A DNA stretch of 64,000 nucleotides from CBDHCC01 sp965261015. Its GTDB lineage: Bacteria; Pseudomonadota; Alphaproteobacteria; Sphingomonadales; Sphingomonadaceae. Position numbers and translations under genes: made by a program. The DNA is taken from positions 930,001 to 994,000 of the forward strand of contig CBDHCC010000001.1 of NCBI GenBank assembly GCA_965261015.1, in the 5' to 3' direction. Shown one piece after another: positions 42,893 to 52,690 of the stretch (its first letter is position 1; each line of letters starts with the position of its first letter). Under the pieces are notes generated by a model that worked only from the letters and a program-made list of their open reading frames with translations, searched no databases and was not told the DNA's origin.

Positions 42893-44136
42893 TGGCCGAC
42901 GGCCGGATCGTAACCGCGCTGGACGTCGGCAGCTGGAAGGTCTGCGCGCTGATCGCCGACCTGGGCGAAGGGGGGACGCTGACCGTGCTGGGCACAGGCC
43001 AGCGGGCCAGTCGCGGCGTGCGGCGCGGCGCGATCTTCGACCGGGAGGCGGCGGAGGCGGCGATCCGCGAAACGGTGGAACAGGCCGAATCGATCGCCGG
43101 CTTCAACGTGGACAGCGCCTGGATCGGCTTTGGCGCGGCGTCACTTCAGAACGACGTGGTGCGGGTGGAGACGGACCAGGGCGGCCACCAGATCGAAGAC
43201 GAGGACGTGGACAACCTGCTGCGCGAGGCGCGGGCGTCGATCGACCCGGCCGGCCGCACCATCCTGCACGCGCAGCCCACGCTCTACACGCTCGACGGCG
43301 TGGGCGGGGTCAAGCACCCGCGCGGCCTGCACGCGGACCGGCTGTCGGTGGACGTGCACGTCGTCGCGGCCAGCGGGTCGCCGGTGCGGAACCTGGACTA
43401 TGCGGTCCGCTCCGCCCAGCTGGCGGTGCGCGGCGTGGTGGCCGCGCCGCTCGCCAGCGGAATGGCCTGCCTGACGGCCGAGGAGCGCGAACTGGGCGTG
43501 GCCCTGGTCGACATCGGGGCGGGCATCACGTCCATCACCCTGTTCGCCGGCGGCAAGACGGTCAGCCTGGCGGTGGTCGAACAGGCGGGCGGCGACATCA
43601 CCGACGACATCGCCTCCGCCTTCGGCACGACCCGCGCGCATGCGGAACGGATCAAGTGCGTCCACGGATCGGCCGCGTCCGCCCCCCGAGACAATTCGGA
43701 ACTGATCGCGATGGCCCCGGTCGACGCCGACCAGCCCGAAGAGGTCCCGGGTGTCACGCGGGCCCAGCTGATCGGTGTCATCCAGCAGCGCCTGGCCGCC
43801 ATCGCCGGCGCGATCGACGCGCAGCTGAAGCGCCAGGGCTTCACCGGGCCGGTCGGTCGCCACATCGTGCTGACCGGCGGCGGCGCGGAGCTGAAGGGCA
43901 TGGCCGATTACCTCGCCGGCGCGCTCGGCCGCACGGTCCGGGTCGGGCGTCCGCGCGGGTTGGCGGCGCTGCCCGACGCGCACAGCGGTCCGGGGTTCAC
44001 GACGGTGGCGGGGCTGGCCCTCTATGGCGCGGCCGATCCGCTGGACGTGCGCCGGGTCTCGCCCCGGCTGCGGGTCCGCGACGCGGCGCCCTGGCATCCG
44101 CGCCGCTGGTTGCAGGCGATGAAAGCGAACCTGTGA
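42892..44136 (+). CDS. ftsA: Cell division protein FtsA
   Basis: A 414-residue actin-like ATPase that tethers FtsZ to the membrane. Motifs are VTALDVGSWKVCALIADL (phosphate 1), RGVRRGAIFDREAAEAAIRETVEQAE (1C domain), LVDIGAGITSITLFAGGK (phosphate 2), GGDITDDIASAFGTTRAHAERIK and HIVLTGGGAELKGMADYL (adenosine motif). The C-terminus RRWLQAMKANL is the amphipathic membrane-targeting helix. ATG 42892 overlaps the ftsQ stop. Confidence 0.95.
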   Translation: MADGRIVTALDVGSWKVCALIADLGEGGTLTVLGTGQRASRGVRRGAIFDREAAEAAIRETVEQAESIAGFNVDSAWIGFGAASLQNDVVRVETDQGGHQIEDEDVDNLLREARASIDPAGRTILHAQPTLYTLDGVGGVKHPRGLHADRLSVDVHVVAASGSPVRNLDYAVRSAQLAVRGVVAAPLASGMACLTAEERELGVALVDIGAGITSITLFAGGKTVSLAVVEQAGGDITDDIASAFGTTRAHAERIKCVHGSAASAPRDNSELIAMAPVDADQPEEVPGVTRAQLIGVIQQRLAAIAGAIDAQLKRQGFTGPVGRHIVLTGGGAELKGMADYLAGALGRTVRVGRPRGLAALPDAHSGPGFTTVAGLALYGAADPLDVRRVSPRLRVRDAAPWHPRRWLQAMKANL

Positions 44137-44240
44137 CGCCACAACGCCCGCGACCGGGGTTGCCCATCACTTTGGGGGTGACCGCCGCCGCACTTTTCGC
44201 CACACAGCCGAACACAGACCGAGACTGAAGGGGAGCCCTC

Positions 44241-45782
44241 ATGCCAATCGAATTCGTCGCGTCCGACAATCTGGACGCCTTGAAACCCCGGATCACGGTC
44301 ATCGGCGTGGGCGGTGCGGGCTGCAACGCGATCGCCAACATGATCTCGTCCGATGTCGCCGGCGTGGACTATGTCGTGGCGAACACCGACGCGCAGTCGC
44401 TCCACACCAGCCCGGCCGATCGCAAGATCCAGCTGGGCCTGAAGATCACGCAGGGGCTGGGCGCCGGTGCCCGGCCCGAGATCGGGCGCGCGGCGGCGGA
44501 AGAGACGCTGGACCAGATCGACGCGTCGCTGGACGGCGTGAACATGGTCTTCATCGCGGCCGGCATGGGCGGCGGCACCGGCACCGGGGCGGCCCCCGTC
44601 ATCGCGAAGGCGGCGCGCGACAAGGGCATCCTGACGGTCGGCGTGGTGACCAAGCCGTTCGGCTTCGAGGGCAGCCGCCGGATGAAGGCGGCGGAGGCCG
44701 GGATCGAGGAGCTGCAGGGCCATGTCGACACGCTGATCGTCATTCCCAACCAGAACCTGTTCCTGATCGCCAACCCGTCCACGACCTTCAAGGAGGCGTT
44801 CCAGATGGCCGACGAGGTGCTGCAGCAGGGCGTGCGCGGCATCACCGACCTGATGGTCATGCCCGGCCTCATCAACCTCGACTTCGCCGACGTGCGCTCC
44901 GTCATGGCGGAAATGGGCAAGGCGATGATGGGCACGGGCGAAGCCGATGGCGAGCGTCGCGCGATCGAGGCGGCCGAACAGGCGATCGCCAACCCGCTGC
45001 TCGACGGCGTGTCGATGCAGGGTGCCAAGGGCGTGATCGTATCGATCACCGGCGGCGAGGACATGCGGCTGATGGAGATCGAGGAGGCGGCCAGCCACAT
45101 CAAGGAACTGGTCGATCCCGACGCCAACATCATCTGGGGTTCGGCGTTCAACAACGATCTGGACGGGCGCATCCGCGTGTCGGTGGTGGCGACCGGCATC
45201 GACGCCGACGGCGAGACGGCAGCGCGCCCGCAGCCGATGGCGAGCACCGCGCCACGCCCCGCCTTCGCCGCGGCCCCGCCGCGCGTGCCGGCCCCCGATC
45301 CGGCGCGGGTCGACACCCCGCCGGTCCCCGACGAGACGCGCGCGGACGACACCGCGCCCGCCACTTCCGCCGCCGCGGACGCGCCCTCCTCTCCGCTGTC
45401 GTCCTGGCTGCGCGCGGCGCCCGCCGAGGAAGCGGGATCGGGCGAGCGCGTGGGCGAGCGCGAGCGGGGATCGACGGTGGCTCCGCGCGCCGAGCCCAAT
45501 GGCGAGGGCGCGACCGACCAGGCCGGCGCCACCCAAGCCAGCACGCCGAGCGCTCCGGCGGCCGAGGACGGGGCGATGGCGGACGACGACACGCTGGACC
45601 TGACGACTCCGGCCGAGGCCGCGCCGCCGGCCGAGACCGTGAAGCCGCCGCGCGTGGCGGGCGGAGGCGGGACCCTGTTCGAGCGGATGAGCAACATGGC
45701 CCGCAATTCGATCGGCAGCGGAGACGAGCGACCGGCGGACACGGACCTGCCGCGCTTCCTCAGTCGCAAGGACGATCGTTAA
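44241..45782 (+). CDS. ftsZ: Cell division GTPase FtsZ
   Basis: A 513-residue tubulin-like GTPase that forms the Z-ring. The GTP-binding segments are VIGVGGAGCNAIANM, the tubulin signature GMGGGTGTGAAPVIA and VVTKPFGFEG; the T7 loop is NLDFADVRSVM. The globular core ends near residue 320. It is followed by a disordered linker of about 180 residues rich in Pro, Ala, Asp and Glu, much longer than in E. coli, and the conserved C-terminal peptide DTDLPRFLSRKDDR that binds FtsA. AAGGGGAG precedes the ATG. A 104-base gap separates it from ftsA, unlike the overlaps before it, so it may have its own promoter. Confidence 0.97.
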   Translation: MPIEFVASDNLDALKPRITVIGVGGAGCNAIANMISSDVAGVDYVVANTDAQSLHTSPADRKIQLGLKITQGLGAGARPEIGRAAAEETLDQIDASLDGVNMVFIAAGMGGGTGTGAAPVIAKAARDKGILTVGVVTKPFGFEGSRRMKAAEAGIEELQGHVDTLIVIPNQNLFLIANPSTTFKEAFQMADEVLQQGVRGITDLMVMPGLINLDFADVRSVMAEMGKAMMGTGEADGERRAIEAAEQAIANPLLDGVSMQGAKGVIVSITGGEDMRLMEIEEAASHIKELVDPDANIIWGSAFNNDLDGRIRVSVVATGIDADGETAARPQPMASTAPRPAFAAAPPRVPAPDPARVDTPPVPDETRADDTAPATSAAADAPSSPLSSWLRAAPAEEAGSGERVGERERGSTVAPRAEPNGEGATDQAGATQASTPSAPAAEDGAMADDDTLDLTTPAEAAPPAETVKPPRVAGGGGTLFERMSNMARNSIGSGDERPADTDLPRFLSRKDDR

Positions 45783-45876
45783 CAGGCGTCGAACCGGCCG
45801 GCCGGACGCGGCGCGCCGCGCCGTCCGTGCGGCCGGTGCCCTAGGCTGGCGGAGCGGCGGGCCTTATATCGGTGCC

Positions 45877-47963
45877 ATGCTCCACCGGTCTCGCCATGCC
45901 CGCTCAGCGACCGCCGCCGCTCGCCTGATCGCCGGCCTGCTGCTCTCGACGGCGGTCTGCGCGCCGGCGCGTGCGGAGCCGGTCGTTCAGGAACTGCCCG
46001 GATCGGGCGCGGCCGAGCGGTTGAGCGACGCGCTGCGCGTGCTGGCAACGAACGACGGCGATGTGCTGGCGCTGACGGCCGCAGGCAACGCCGCGCTGGA
46101 CCTGAACGACGAGAACGCCGCCTTCGGTTTCTTCGCGCGCGCCGCCGCCGTCGCGCCGCGCGATCCGGAGGCCAAGGTCGGACTGGCGCGCGTGCTGGTG
46201 CGGCTGGAGCGCGCCGATGAGGCGCTCGTGCGGTTCCGCGAGGCGGTGGCGCTGGGGGCCGATCCGCGCCGCTTCGTGCTCGACCGGGGCCTGGCCCAGG
46301 ATCTGCGGGGCGACTTCACGGCTGCCCAGGCGGACTATCGGCTGGCCGCACAGGTCGCGCCGGGTGACGAGGTGACGCGGCGCCTGGGGCTCAGCCAGGC
46401 GATCGGCGGGGACACCCGCGCCGGGCTGGCGACGCTCGCTCCGCTAGTGGCGCGCAACGACGCCGCCGCCTGGCGCGCCCGCGCCTTCGTGCTGGCGATG
46501 GACGGCGATGTGGCGGGCGCGCGCGCGATCGCGCAGGCCCGGATGTCGCCCGGGGTGGCGGGTTTGTTCGAGCGCTTCTTCGCGCGCCTGCCGACGCTCA
46601 ACCCGGCCGAGCGCGCGCGCGCCGTGCATTTCGGGGACATGCCCGCGCCGGGTGAGCGCTACGCCTCCGCCACGGCAGGGTCCGGCGCTCGGACCGGCGC
46701 GGCCTCGCCACCGCCGCGCGATGCCACCAACCGCGGTCGCGGCGGCGCCCTCATTCCGCAAGGGCGAGCGCTGGGCCGTGGGCAGGCCGGGCGGCGGCCG
46801 GTGCGAGAGGCGCTCAGCCGCCCCTCGGCTCCCGCCCGGCAGCGGACGGCGACGCGCACGGCGCGGTCGGCCGCTCGCGGCGGAACCCGGGTGGCCATGG
46901 CCGCGCCGGTCCGCCCGACCGGCCCCGTGCCGCTGCCCACTCCTTTCCAGCTGACCCTGCCCACGCCGGCCCCGCCGCCGCCCGACGCTGCTCCGGCGCT
47001 CACTGCCCCGGCGGCTCAGCCTGTCGTGATCGCCTCCGTGGCCGACGCGCTGCGGCCCTCGGTGCCGGAACCGGGGTCGGCGCTTGCCAGCCCGATCGTT
47101 CGGGTCGATCCCGACGCCGCCCTGCGGCCGGGCGATCAGGTGATCACGCCCGACGGTCCCCCGATCGCGGCCGCGTCGGTCCCGCTGGCGGGCGTTCGGA
47201 CGGACGCGCCGGAGTCCCTGCTGCCGCCGGGTGCCCTGCCGGCCGAGGACCCGACCGGCCCCACCGCGCCGGCGGCGACCGCGCCGTCGGCCGAGCCCGC
47301 GCCCCGGCCCGGCTTCGGGGCAGCGTCCACACCGCGACCCCGGCACCGGCGACGCTGACACCGGCACCGGCAACATTGACACCAGCGCCGGCCCCCACGC
47401 CCACGGCACCTGCGGAGCCAGCGGCCGCGCGCCGCGTGGCGACCGCCAAGGTCGACCGGCCGGCGACGATCCCGTTCGGCCCGCCGACCCCCGCGCCGGC
47501 CAAGCCGGTCCAATCCGCGACCGCCACTCCGCGCGCAACCAAGGCTGATGCGGCCAAGAGCGACACGGCCAAGAGCGACACGGCCAAGACCGGCACGGCC
47601 AAGACGGACACGGCCGGCCGCGCGACCGCGAAGTCCGCCGCCGCGAACACGAAGGCGAAGGCGACGGACGCCAAGCCGAAGCCGGCTGCGATTCCGGAGC
47701 GCTACTGGTTTCAGATCGCCACCGGCTCCGACACCAAGGCGCTCGCGCTCGACCTCGCCCGCCTGCGCAAGGCTCACCCTTCGATCGCCAAGCTGGACGG
47801 CTTTTCCGCCGCTTACGGCAAGACCCGCCGCCTGATCGTCGGCCCCTTCGCCACCGAGGCGGCGGCCAAGACCTTCGAGGGCAAGGCGCGGGTCGACGGG
47901 CTGGACGGGTATGTCTGGATCTCGCCCGAGGGCCGCGACGTCGACCCGCTGCCGACCCGGTGA
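45877..47963 (+). pseudogene. TPR/SPOR-domain protein split by an apparent 1-base deletion
   Basis: The first frame (45877-47358, 493 residues) has a signal peptide, TPR-like repeats at residues about 60-230 (AALDLNDENAAFGFFARAAAVAPRDPEAKVGLARVL) and a Pro/Ala-rich region ending abruptly in RPRHRRR. In another frame the same Pro/Ala character continues through the stop (ATPAPATLTPAPATLTPAP) to a peptidoglycan-binding SPOR domain (PERYWFQIATGSDTKALALDLARLRK) ending at 47963. Adding one G to the GGGG run at 47317-47320 joins them into one protein of about 695 residues. So the gene is frameshifted or the base call is wrong. The SPOR half could start at ATG 47376, but then it would lack export. 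Confidence 0.75.
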
Positions 47964-49126
47964 CCCCCTTCTCGGCGTTCGCCGCGCGGCCGGACCGCAG
48001 CCGCGGCCGCCTGCATCCCCAACCCGCCGACGGACGCGGCGGCGTGCGCGACGGCTTCGCACGCGACCGCGACCGGATCGTGCACAGCGTCGCGTTCCGC
48101 CGCCTGAGGCACAAGACGCAGGTGTTCGTCGCGCCCGACGGCGACCACGTGCGCGTGCGCCTGACCCACAGCCTTGAGGTGGCGCAGCTGGGCCGCACGA
48201 TGGCGCGTGCGCTGGGATTGAACGAGGATCTGACCGAAGCGGTCTGCCTGGCGCACGATCTGGGTCACCCGCCCTTCGGCCATGCGGGCGAAGAGGCCCT
48301 GGACAGGGCGCTGGCCGGGCAGGGGGGCTTCGACCATAACGGCCACACCCTTCGGGCCGTCACTCAGCTGGAACAGCCCTATCCCGACTGGCCGGGGCTG
48401 AATTTGTGCTGGGAGACGCTGGAGGGGTTGGCCAAGCACAACGGGCCGGTCACCGATCCGGGCTGGGCGCTGGAGCAGGTGGACGCGGCCTATCCGCTGG
48501 CGCTGGAGGACTGGCCCAGCCTGGAAGCGCAGGTCGCCGCCATCGCCGACGACATCGCCTATGACAATCACGACATCGACGACGGGCTGCGCGCGGGCCT
48601 GCTGACCGCCGATCAGCTGTTGTCGGTGCCCCTGGTCCGGGCCAGCTGGGATCGGGTCCGCCAGCGTCGCCCGGACCTGCCGGCGGACCGACTATGGCCG
48701 GAGGTGATCCGCGATCAGATCGGCCAGATGGTGACGGACGTGCTCGAAACCAGCGTGGAGGCCTCTCGTCGGCTGGGCCTTGAGACGCGCCGCGACGTCG
48801 ACGCGCTCGACAGGCCGGTGATCGGCTTTTCGCCCGGGATGGCGAGCGCGGAGCGCGAGCTGAAGCGGTTCATGTACGCCCACCTCTACCACCATCCGCA
48901 GCAGCGGGAGATGGCGGGGCTGGCCGCGCGGATCGTGGCTGGGCTGTTCGACGCCTTTCGATCGCGGCCCGACCTGATGGGGGTGGAGTGGGCCGCACGG
49001 CTGCCCGACCCGGAACCCGCGCGCGCTCGGCACATCGCGGACTATATCGCGGGGATGACGGACCGCTTCGCCGTCGCGGCCTATCGCCGCCACCTGGGGC
49101 CGATCGCCCTGCCGATGGAGCTGTGA
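47960..49126 (+). CDS. dgt: dGTP triphosphohydrolase-like HD-domain protein
   Basis: A 388-residue HD-domain dNTPase of the dGTPase family (type 2, alphaproteobacterial). Motifs are RDRDRIVHSVAFRRLRHKTQVF, VRLTHSLEVAQLGR (first His of the metal site), CLAHDLGHPPFGHAGEEAL (HD pair) and AAIADDIAYDNHDIDDGLRAG. It hydrolyses dNTPs to deoxynucleosides and triphosphate; nucleotide preference cannot be read from sequence. The GTG start overlaps the SPOR gene stop. Confidence 0.93.
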   Translation: MTPFSAFAARPDRSRGRLHPQPADGRGGVRDGFARDRDRIVHSVAFRRLRHKTQVFVAPDGDHVRVRLTHSLEVAQLGRTMARALGLNEDLTEAVCLAHDLGHPPFGHAGEEALDRALAGQGGFDHNGHTLRAVTQLEQPYPDWPGLNLCWETLEGLAKHNGPVTDPGWALEQVDAAYPLALEDWPSLEAQVAAIADDIAYDNHDIDDGLRAGLLTADQLLSVPLVRASWDRVRQRRPDLPADRLWPEVIRDQIGQMVTDVLETSVEASRRLGLETRRDVDALDRPVIGFSPGMASAERELKRFMYAHLYHHPQQREMAGLAARIVAGLFDAFRSRPDLMGVEWAARLPDPEPARARHIADYIAGMTDRFAVAAYRRHLGPIALPMEL

Positions 49127-49153
49127 CGGGGCACTCCCGCCGGGCGACGCGGC

Positions 49154-49182
49154 ATGACACCTGCCCGCCCGTCCGCTAAGGC
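49154..49182 (+). promoter_or_regulatory. argS promoter, predicted leaderless
   Basis: ATGACA (49154-49159), a 17-base spacer and TAAGGC (49177-49182) end 8 bases before the argS ATG at 49191. The expected transcription start is at or next to the start codon, and no ribosome site is seen. Confidence 0.6.
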
Positions 49183-49190
49183 CCGCGTCC

Positions 49191-50915
49191 ATGTCGCTCA
49201 CCGTCCGCTTTTCCGATGCCGTCCACCGCGCGCTCGATACGCTCGAAAGGTCGGGCGCGCTGCCCGCCGGCCTGTCGCGCGCTGCCGTCACGGTGGAGCC
49301 GCCGCGCGATCCGTCGCACGGCGACCTGGCGACGAACGCCGCACTGGTGCTGGCAAAGCCCGCCGGCCGCGCGCCGCGCGACATCGCGGCGGCGCTCGGG
49401 CGAGAGCTGGAGGGGGCCGAGGGGGTGCGCGCGGTGTCCATCGCGGGACCCGGCTTTCTCAATCTGGTGCTCGATAAGGACGTCTGGGCGGACGAGCTGG
49501 CGACGATCCACAGCGCGGGACCGCTCTATGGCCGGTCCGACGCGGGCGCGGGCCGGACGGTCAACATCGAATATGTGTCCGCCAACCCGACCGGCCCGAT
49601 GCACATGGGCCATTGCCGGGGCGCGGTGGTGGGCGACGCGCTCGCCACCTTGTTGGAGTTCACCGGCCATCGGGTGATCCGGGAATACTATGTGAACGAC
49701 GCCGGGGCGCAGGTGGATGTGCTCGCCAGGTCGGTGCACCTGCGCTATCGGGAGGCGCTGGGCGACGACGTCGGGGCCATCCCCGACGGACTCTATCCGG
49801 GCGATTATCTGATCCCGGTGGGTCAGTCGCTGGCGGCCGAATTCGGGAACCGCTATCGCACCGCGCCGGACGCGGACTGGCTGGCCGTGTTCCGGGAGCG
49901 CGCGGTCGCGGCGATGCTGGACCTGATCCGGTCCGACCTGGCGACGCTCGGCATCCGACACGACGTGTTCACGTCCGAAGCCGCGCTGTTGGCGGCGGGC
50001 AAGCCGCAGGCGGCGGAGGCGGCGCTGCGGGAGCGCGATCTGGTCTATGACGGCCAGATGGAGCCGCCCAAGGGGCAGGTGGACGACGACTGGCAGGCGG
50101 TCACCTTGCCGCTGTTCCGCTCCACGCGCTTCGGCGACGACCAGGATCGGCCGATCCGCAAGTCGGACGGCAGCTGGACCTATTTCGGCATCGACATGGC
50201 GAACCACTACGCCAAGGCGGACGGGGCCGACGCGCTGATCGACATCTGGGGCGCGGACCACGGCGGCACGGTGCGGCGGATCACCGGCGCGGTCGACGCC
50301 CTGACGGGCGGGCGCGTGCCGCTGGACGTCAAGCTGATCCAGATGGTGCGGCTGCTGCGCGACGGCGAGCCGGTGAAGATGTCCAAGCGGTCGGGCAGCT
50401 TCGTCACGCTGGCGGAGGTGGTGGACGAAGTCGGCCCGGGGCCGGTCCGCTTTTCCATGCTGACGCGCAAGGCCGACGCTCCGATGGACTTCGACTTCGC
50501 CAAGGTGGTGGAGCAGTCACGCGACAATCCCGTGTTCTACGTCCAGTACGCCCACGCCCGCGTCCAGTCGCTGCTGCGGCGCGCGGCCGAAGACGGGCTT
50601 GTGCCGGACGGGCACACCCTGGACAAACTGGTCGCCGAGGACTGGGAGCTGGTGCGGGTGGCGGCGCAGTTCCCGCGCGTGGTGCTGGCGGCCGCTCAAG
50701 CGGGAGAGCCGCACAGGATCGCCTTCTATCTCGCTGATCTCGCATCGGCTTTTCATGGCTTCTGGACGCTGGGCAACGAGCGTCCGGAGCTGCGGGTCCT
50801 GCAGCCCGACGATCGGGAGCTGACGGCGGCACGGCTTTATCTTGCCGCGGCGCTGGGGCAGGTTCTGCGCAACGGCCTGGCCCTGATCGGGGTCGAACCC
50901 GCCTGGGAGATGTGA
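49191..50915 (+). CDS. argS: Arginyl-tRNA synthetase
   Basis: A 574-residue class I aminoacyl-tRNA synthetase. The N-terminal tRNA D-loop recognition domain contains PPRDPSHGDLATNAALVLAK. The catalytic core has NIEYVSANPTGPMHMGHCRGAVVGD (HIGH-type motif HMGH), WTYFGIDMANHYAKA and a KMSKRSG loop. The anticodon domain carries DNPVFYVQYAHARVQSLLR. The length is typical. Confidence 0.97.
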   Translation: MSLTVRFSDAVHRALDTLERSGALPAGLSRAAVTVEPPRDPSHGDLATNAALVLAKPAGRAPRDIAAALGRELEGAEGVRAVSIAGPGFLNLVLDKDVWADELATIHSAGPLYGRSDAGAGRTVNIEYVSANPTGPMHMGHCRGAVVGDALATLLEFTGHRVIREYYVNDAGAQVDVLARSVHLRYREALGDDVGAIPDGLYPGDYLIPVGQSLAAEFGNRYRTAPDADWLAVFRERAVAAMLDLIRSDLATLGIRHDVFTSEAALLAAGKPQAAEAALRERDLVYDGQMEPPKGQVDDDWQAVTLPLFRSTRFGDDQDRPIRKSDGSWTYFGIDMANHYAKADGADALIDIWGADHGGTVRRITGAVDALTGGRVPLDVKLIQMVRLLRDGEPVKMSKRSGSFVTLAEVVDEVGPGPVRFSMLTRKADAPMDFDFAKVVEQSRDNPVFYVQYAHARVQSLLRRAAEDGLVPDGHTLDKLVAEDWELVRVAAQFPRVVLAAAQAGEPHRIAFYLADLASAFHGFWTLGNERPELRVLQPDDRELTAARLYLAAALGQVLRNGLALIGVEPAWEM

Positions 50916-50916
50916 C

Positions 50917-51582
50917 GTGGTGACCAACAGCAGCGAACTGGAGTTGGGCGGCGGCGACCGGCTGCCCTGGCTGGAGACGGCGGCCGATTACGACGAGCGG
51001 CAGCGGCGAAGCTGGGGCATCGTCCTGGCCGTGCTGGGCGGACTGGCCTTCGTCCTGCTGGTGATCGGCGGCATCTGGTACGCGCAGCGCGACGGAGCCG
51101 GTGTGGGCGATGGCTCGCTGATCGCCGCCCCGGCCGAACCCTACAAGACCCGCGCCGAGGGCGACGACGGCATGAACGTCGGCAACGAATCGGAGGCGAT
51201 GCTGGCGACCAGCGACGGTCAGGAAGCGCGCGGTCGCATCGCCGCAGGCACGGCCCCCCGCGCGGACGCGGCGACCCCGCCGGCCACGCGCGCCCTCGAT
51301 TCCGCATCGCCCGTGCCGGCGTCGGTGCCCGCCCCGATGGCGCGGTCCGGTTCCGCGGTGCAACTCGGCGCCTTTGCGGACCGCGCGTCCGCGGAGACGC
51401 AGTGGTCCAAGCTGGCGAAGGGGCAGGGGTCGCTCGCAGGCCTGACGCACACCGTCGAAGAGGTGCGCGCCGGGGGCAAGACCGTGTTCCGCCTGCGTGC
51501 CGCGGTGGCGGACGCGGCGGCGGGGCGGGCGGTGTGCCGGTCGCTCCAGTCCGCCGGCGCCGGCTGCTTCGCCGTTCGCTAA
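50917..51582 (+). CDS. SPOR-domain membrane protein
   Basis: A 221-residue bitopic protein: a cytoplasmic head of about 30 residues, one transmembrane helix (WGIVLAVLGGLAFVLLVIGGIWYA), a flexible Ala/Pro linker and a C-terminal SPOR domain (residues about 145-221: GSAVQLGAFADRASAETQWSKLAK ... VFRLRAAVADAAAGRAVCRSLQSAG). SPOR domains bind denuded septal peptidoglycan, so a role at the division site is likely. Two consecutive GTG codons (50917, 50920) can start it. It lies between argS and nagZ, the usual sphingomonad order. Confidence 0.9.
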   Translation: MVTNSSELELGGGDRLPWLETAADYDERQRRSWGIVLAVLGGLAFVLLVIGGIWYAQRDGAGVGDGSLIAAPAEPYKTRAEGDDGMNVGNESEAMLATSDGQEARGRIAAGTAPRADAATPPATRALDSASPVPASVPAPMARSGSAVQLGAFADRASAETQWSKLAKGQGSLAGLTHTVEEVRAGGKTVFRLRAAVADAAAGRAVCRSLQSAGAGCFAVR

Positions 51583-51589
51583 CCCGCCG

Positions 51590-52612
51590 GTGACGCCCGC
51601 CATACTCAGCCTGTCGGGGCTGACGGTCACCGCCGACGAAGCCGCCCTCTTCCGTCGGGCGGAGCCGATGGGAGTGATCCTGTTCGGCCGCAACATCGCG
51701 GACCGCCCGCAGCTCCGCGCGCTGACGGACGAGCTGCGCGCGCTAACCGGGCGCGCGGACCTGCCAATCCTGATCGATCAGGAAGGGGGGCGGGTGCAGC
51801 GGATGCGGCCGCCCCATTGGCGCGACTATCCCCCGCCCGCGCGTTTCGGCGACCTATGGAGCGTCAGCCCGTCCGTCGCGATCGAGGCGGCGCGGGCGAA
51901 CGCCACCGCGATGGGTGCCGACCTGGCCGAGGTCGGTATCACCGTGGACTGTCTGCCGTTGCTCGACGTGCCGCAGCCGGGCGCGCACCGGGCCATCGGC
52001 GACCGCGCCTTTGCGGGCGATCCGCTCGCCGTGAGCGCGCTCGGCCGCGCGGTGCTGGACGGGCTGGCCGAGGCCGGAATGGTGGGCGTGATCAAGCACA
52101 TGCCGGGCCAGGGGCGGGCGAGCGTCGACAGCCACCACGACCTGCCCGTCGTCGACGCGCCGGAGGACGACCTCTCGGCCGATCTGGAGCCGTTCCGGGC
52201 GCTGGCGGACGCGCCGATGGGCATGACCGGGCATGTGATCTTCACCGCTTGGGATGCGGAGCGTCCGGCCAGCACGTCGTCCGAGGTTCTGGGCACCGTG
52301 GTGCGCGAACGGATCGGGTTCGACGGATTCCTGATGTCCGACGACCTGGACATGAAGGCGTTGCGCGGCCGCCCGGACGAGCTGGCCTGTGCGGTCGTCG
52401 CCGCCGGCTGCGACGCCGCCCTGAACTGCTGGGGCCGCTATGAGGAGATGGCGGAGACCGTCGACGCGCTGCCGCCAGCGACCGCGAAGGCGGTCGAGCG
52501 GCTGGACTGCGCGATGGCCTCCGTGGTGCGGGTGGAGGGTCGCGATCTGGCCGCGATCGGCCGCGAGGCGGTGGACAGGCGCGATCGGCTGATGGCGGCA
52601 GCGCTGGCCTGA
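51590..52612 (+). CDS. nagZ: Beta-N-acetylhexosaminidase NagZ
   Basis: A 340-residue glycoside hydrolase family 3 enzyme that releases GlcNAc from anhydro-muropeptides during cell wall recycling. Motifs are GVILFGRNIADRPQL, LPILIDQEGGRVQRMRPPHW, GVIKHMPGQGRASVDSHHDLP (loop with the catalytic His) and FLMSDDLDMKAL with the nucleophile Asp. There is no signal peptide, consistent with a cytoplasmic enzyme. The start is GTG, 7 bases after the SPOR gene. Confidence 0.94.
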   Translation: MTPAILSLSGLTVTADEAALFRRAEPMGVILFGRNIADRPQLRALTDELRALTGRADLPILIDQEGGRVQRMRPPHWRDYPPPARFGDLWSVSPSVAIEAARANATAMGADLAEVGITVDCLPLLDVPQPGAHRAIGDRAFAGDPLAVSALGRAVLDGLAEAGMVGVIKHMPGQGRASVDSHHDLPVVDAPEDDLSADLEPFRALADAPMGMTGHVIFTAWDAERPASTSSEVLGTVVRERIGFDGFLMSDDLDMKALRGRPDELACAVVAAGCDAALNCWGRYEEMAETVDALPPATAKAVERLDCAMASVVRVEGRDLAAIGREAVDRRDRLMAAALA

Positions 52613-52690
52613 TCGGTCCGTGCGCGCACCCTTGCTGGCAAAGGCGCGCGGATGGGCCTATGTTGCGTGGGCGTTCAAAGGAGAATTCAG

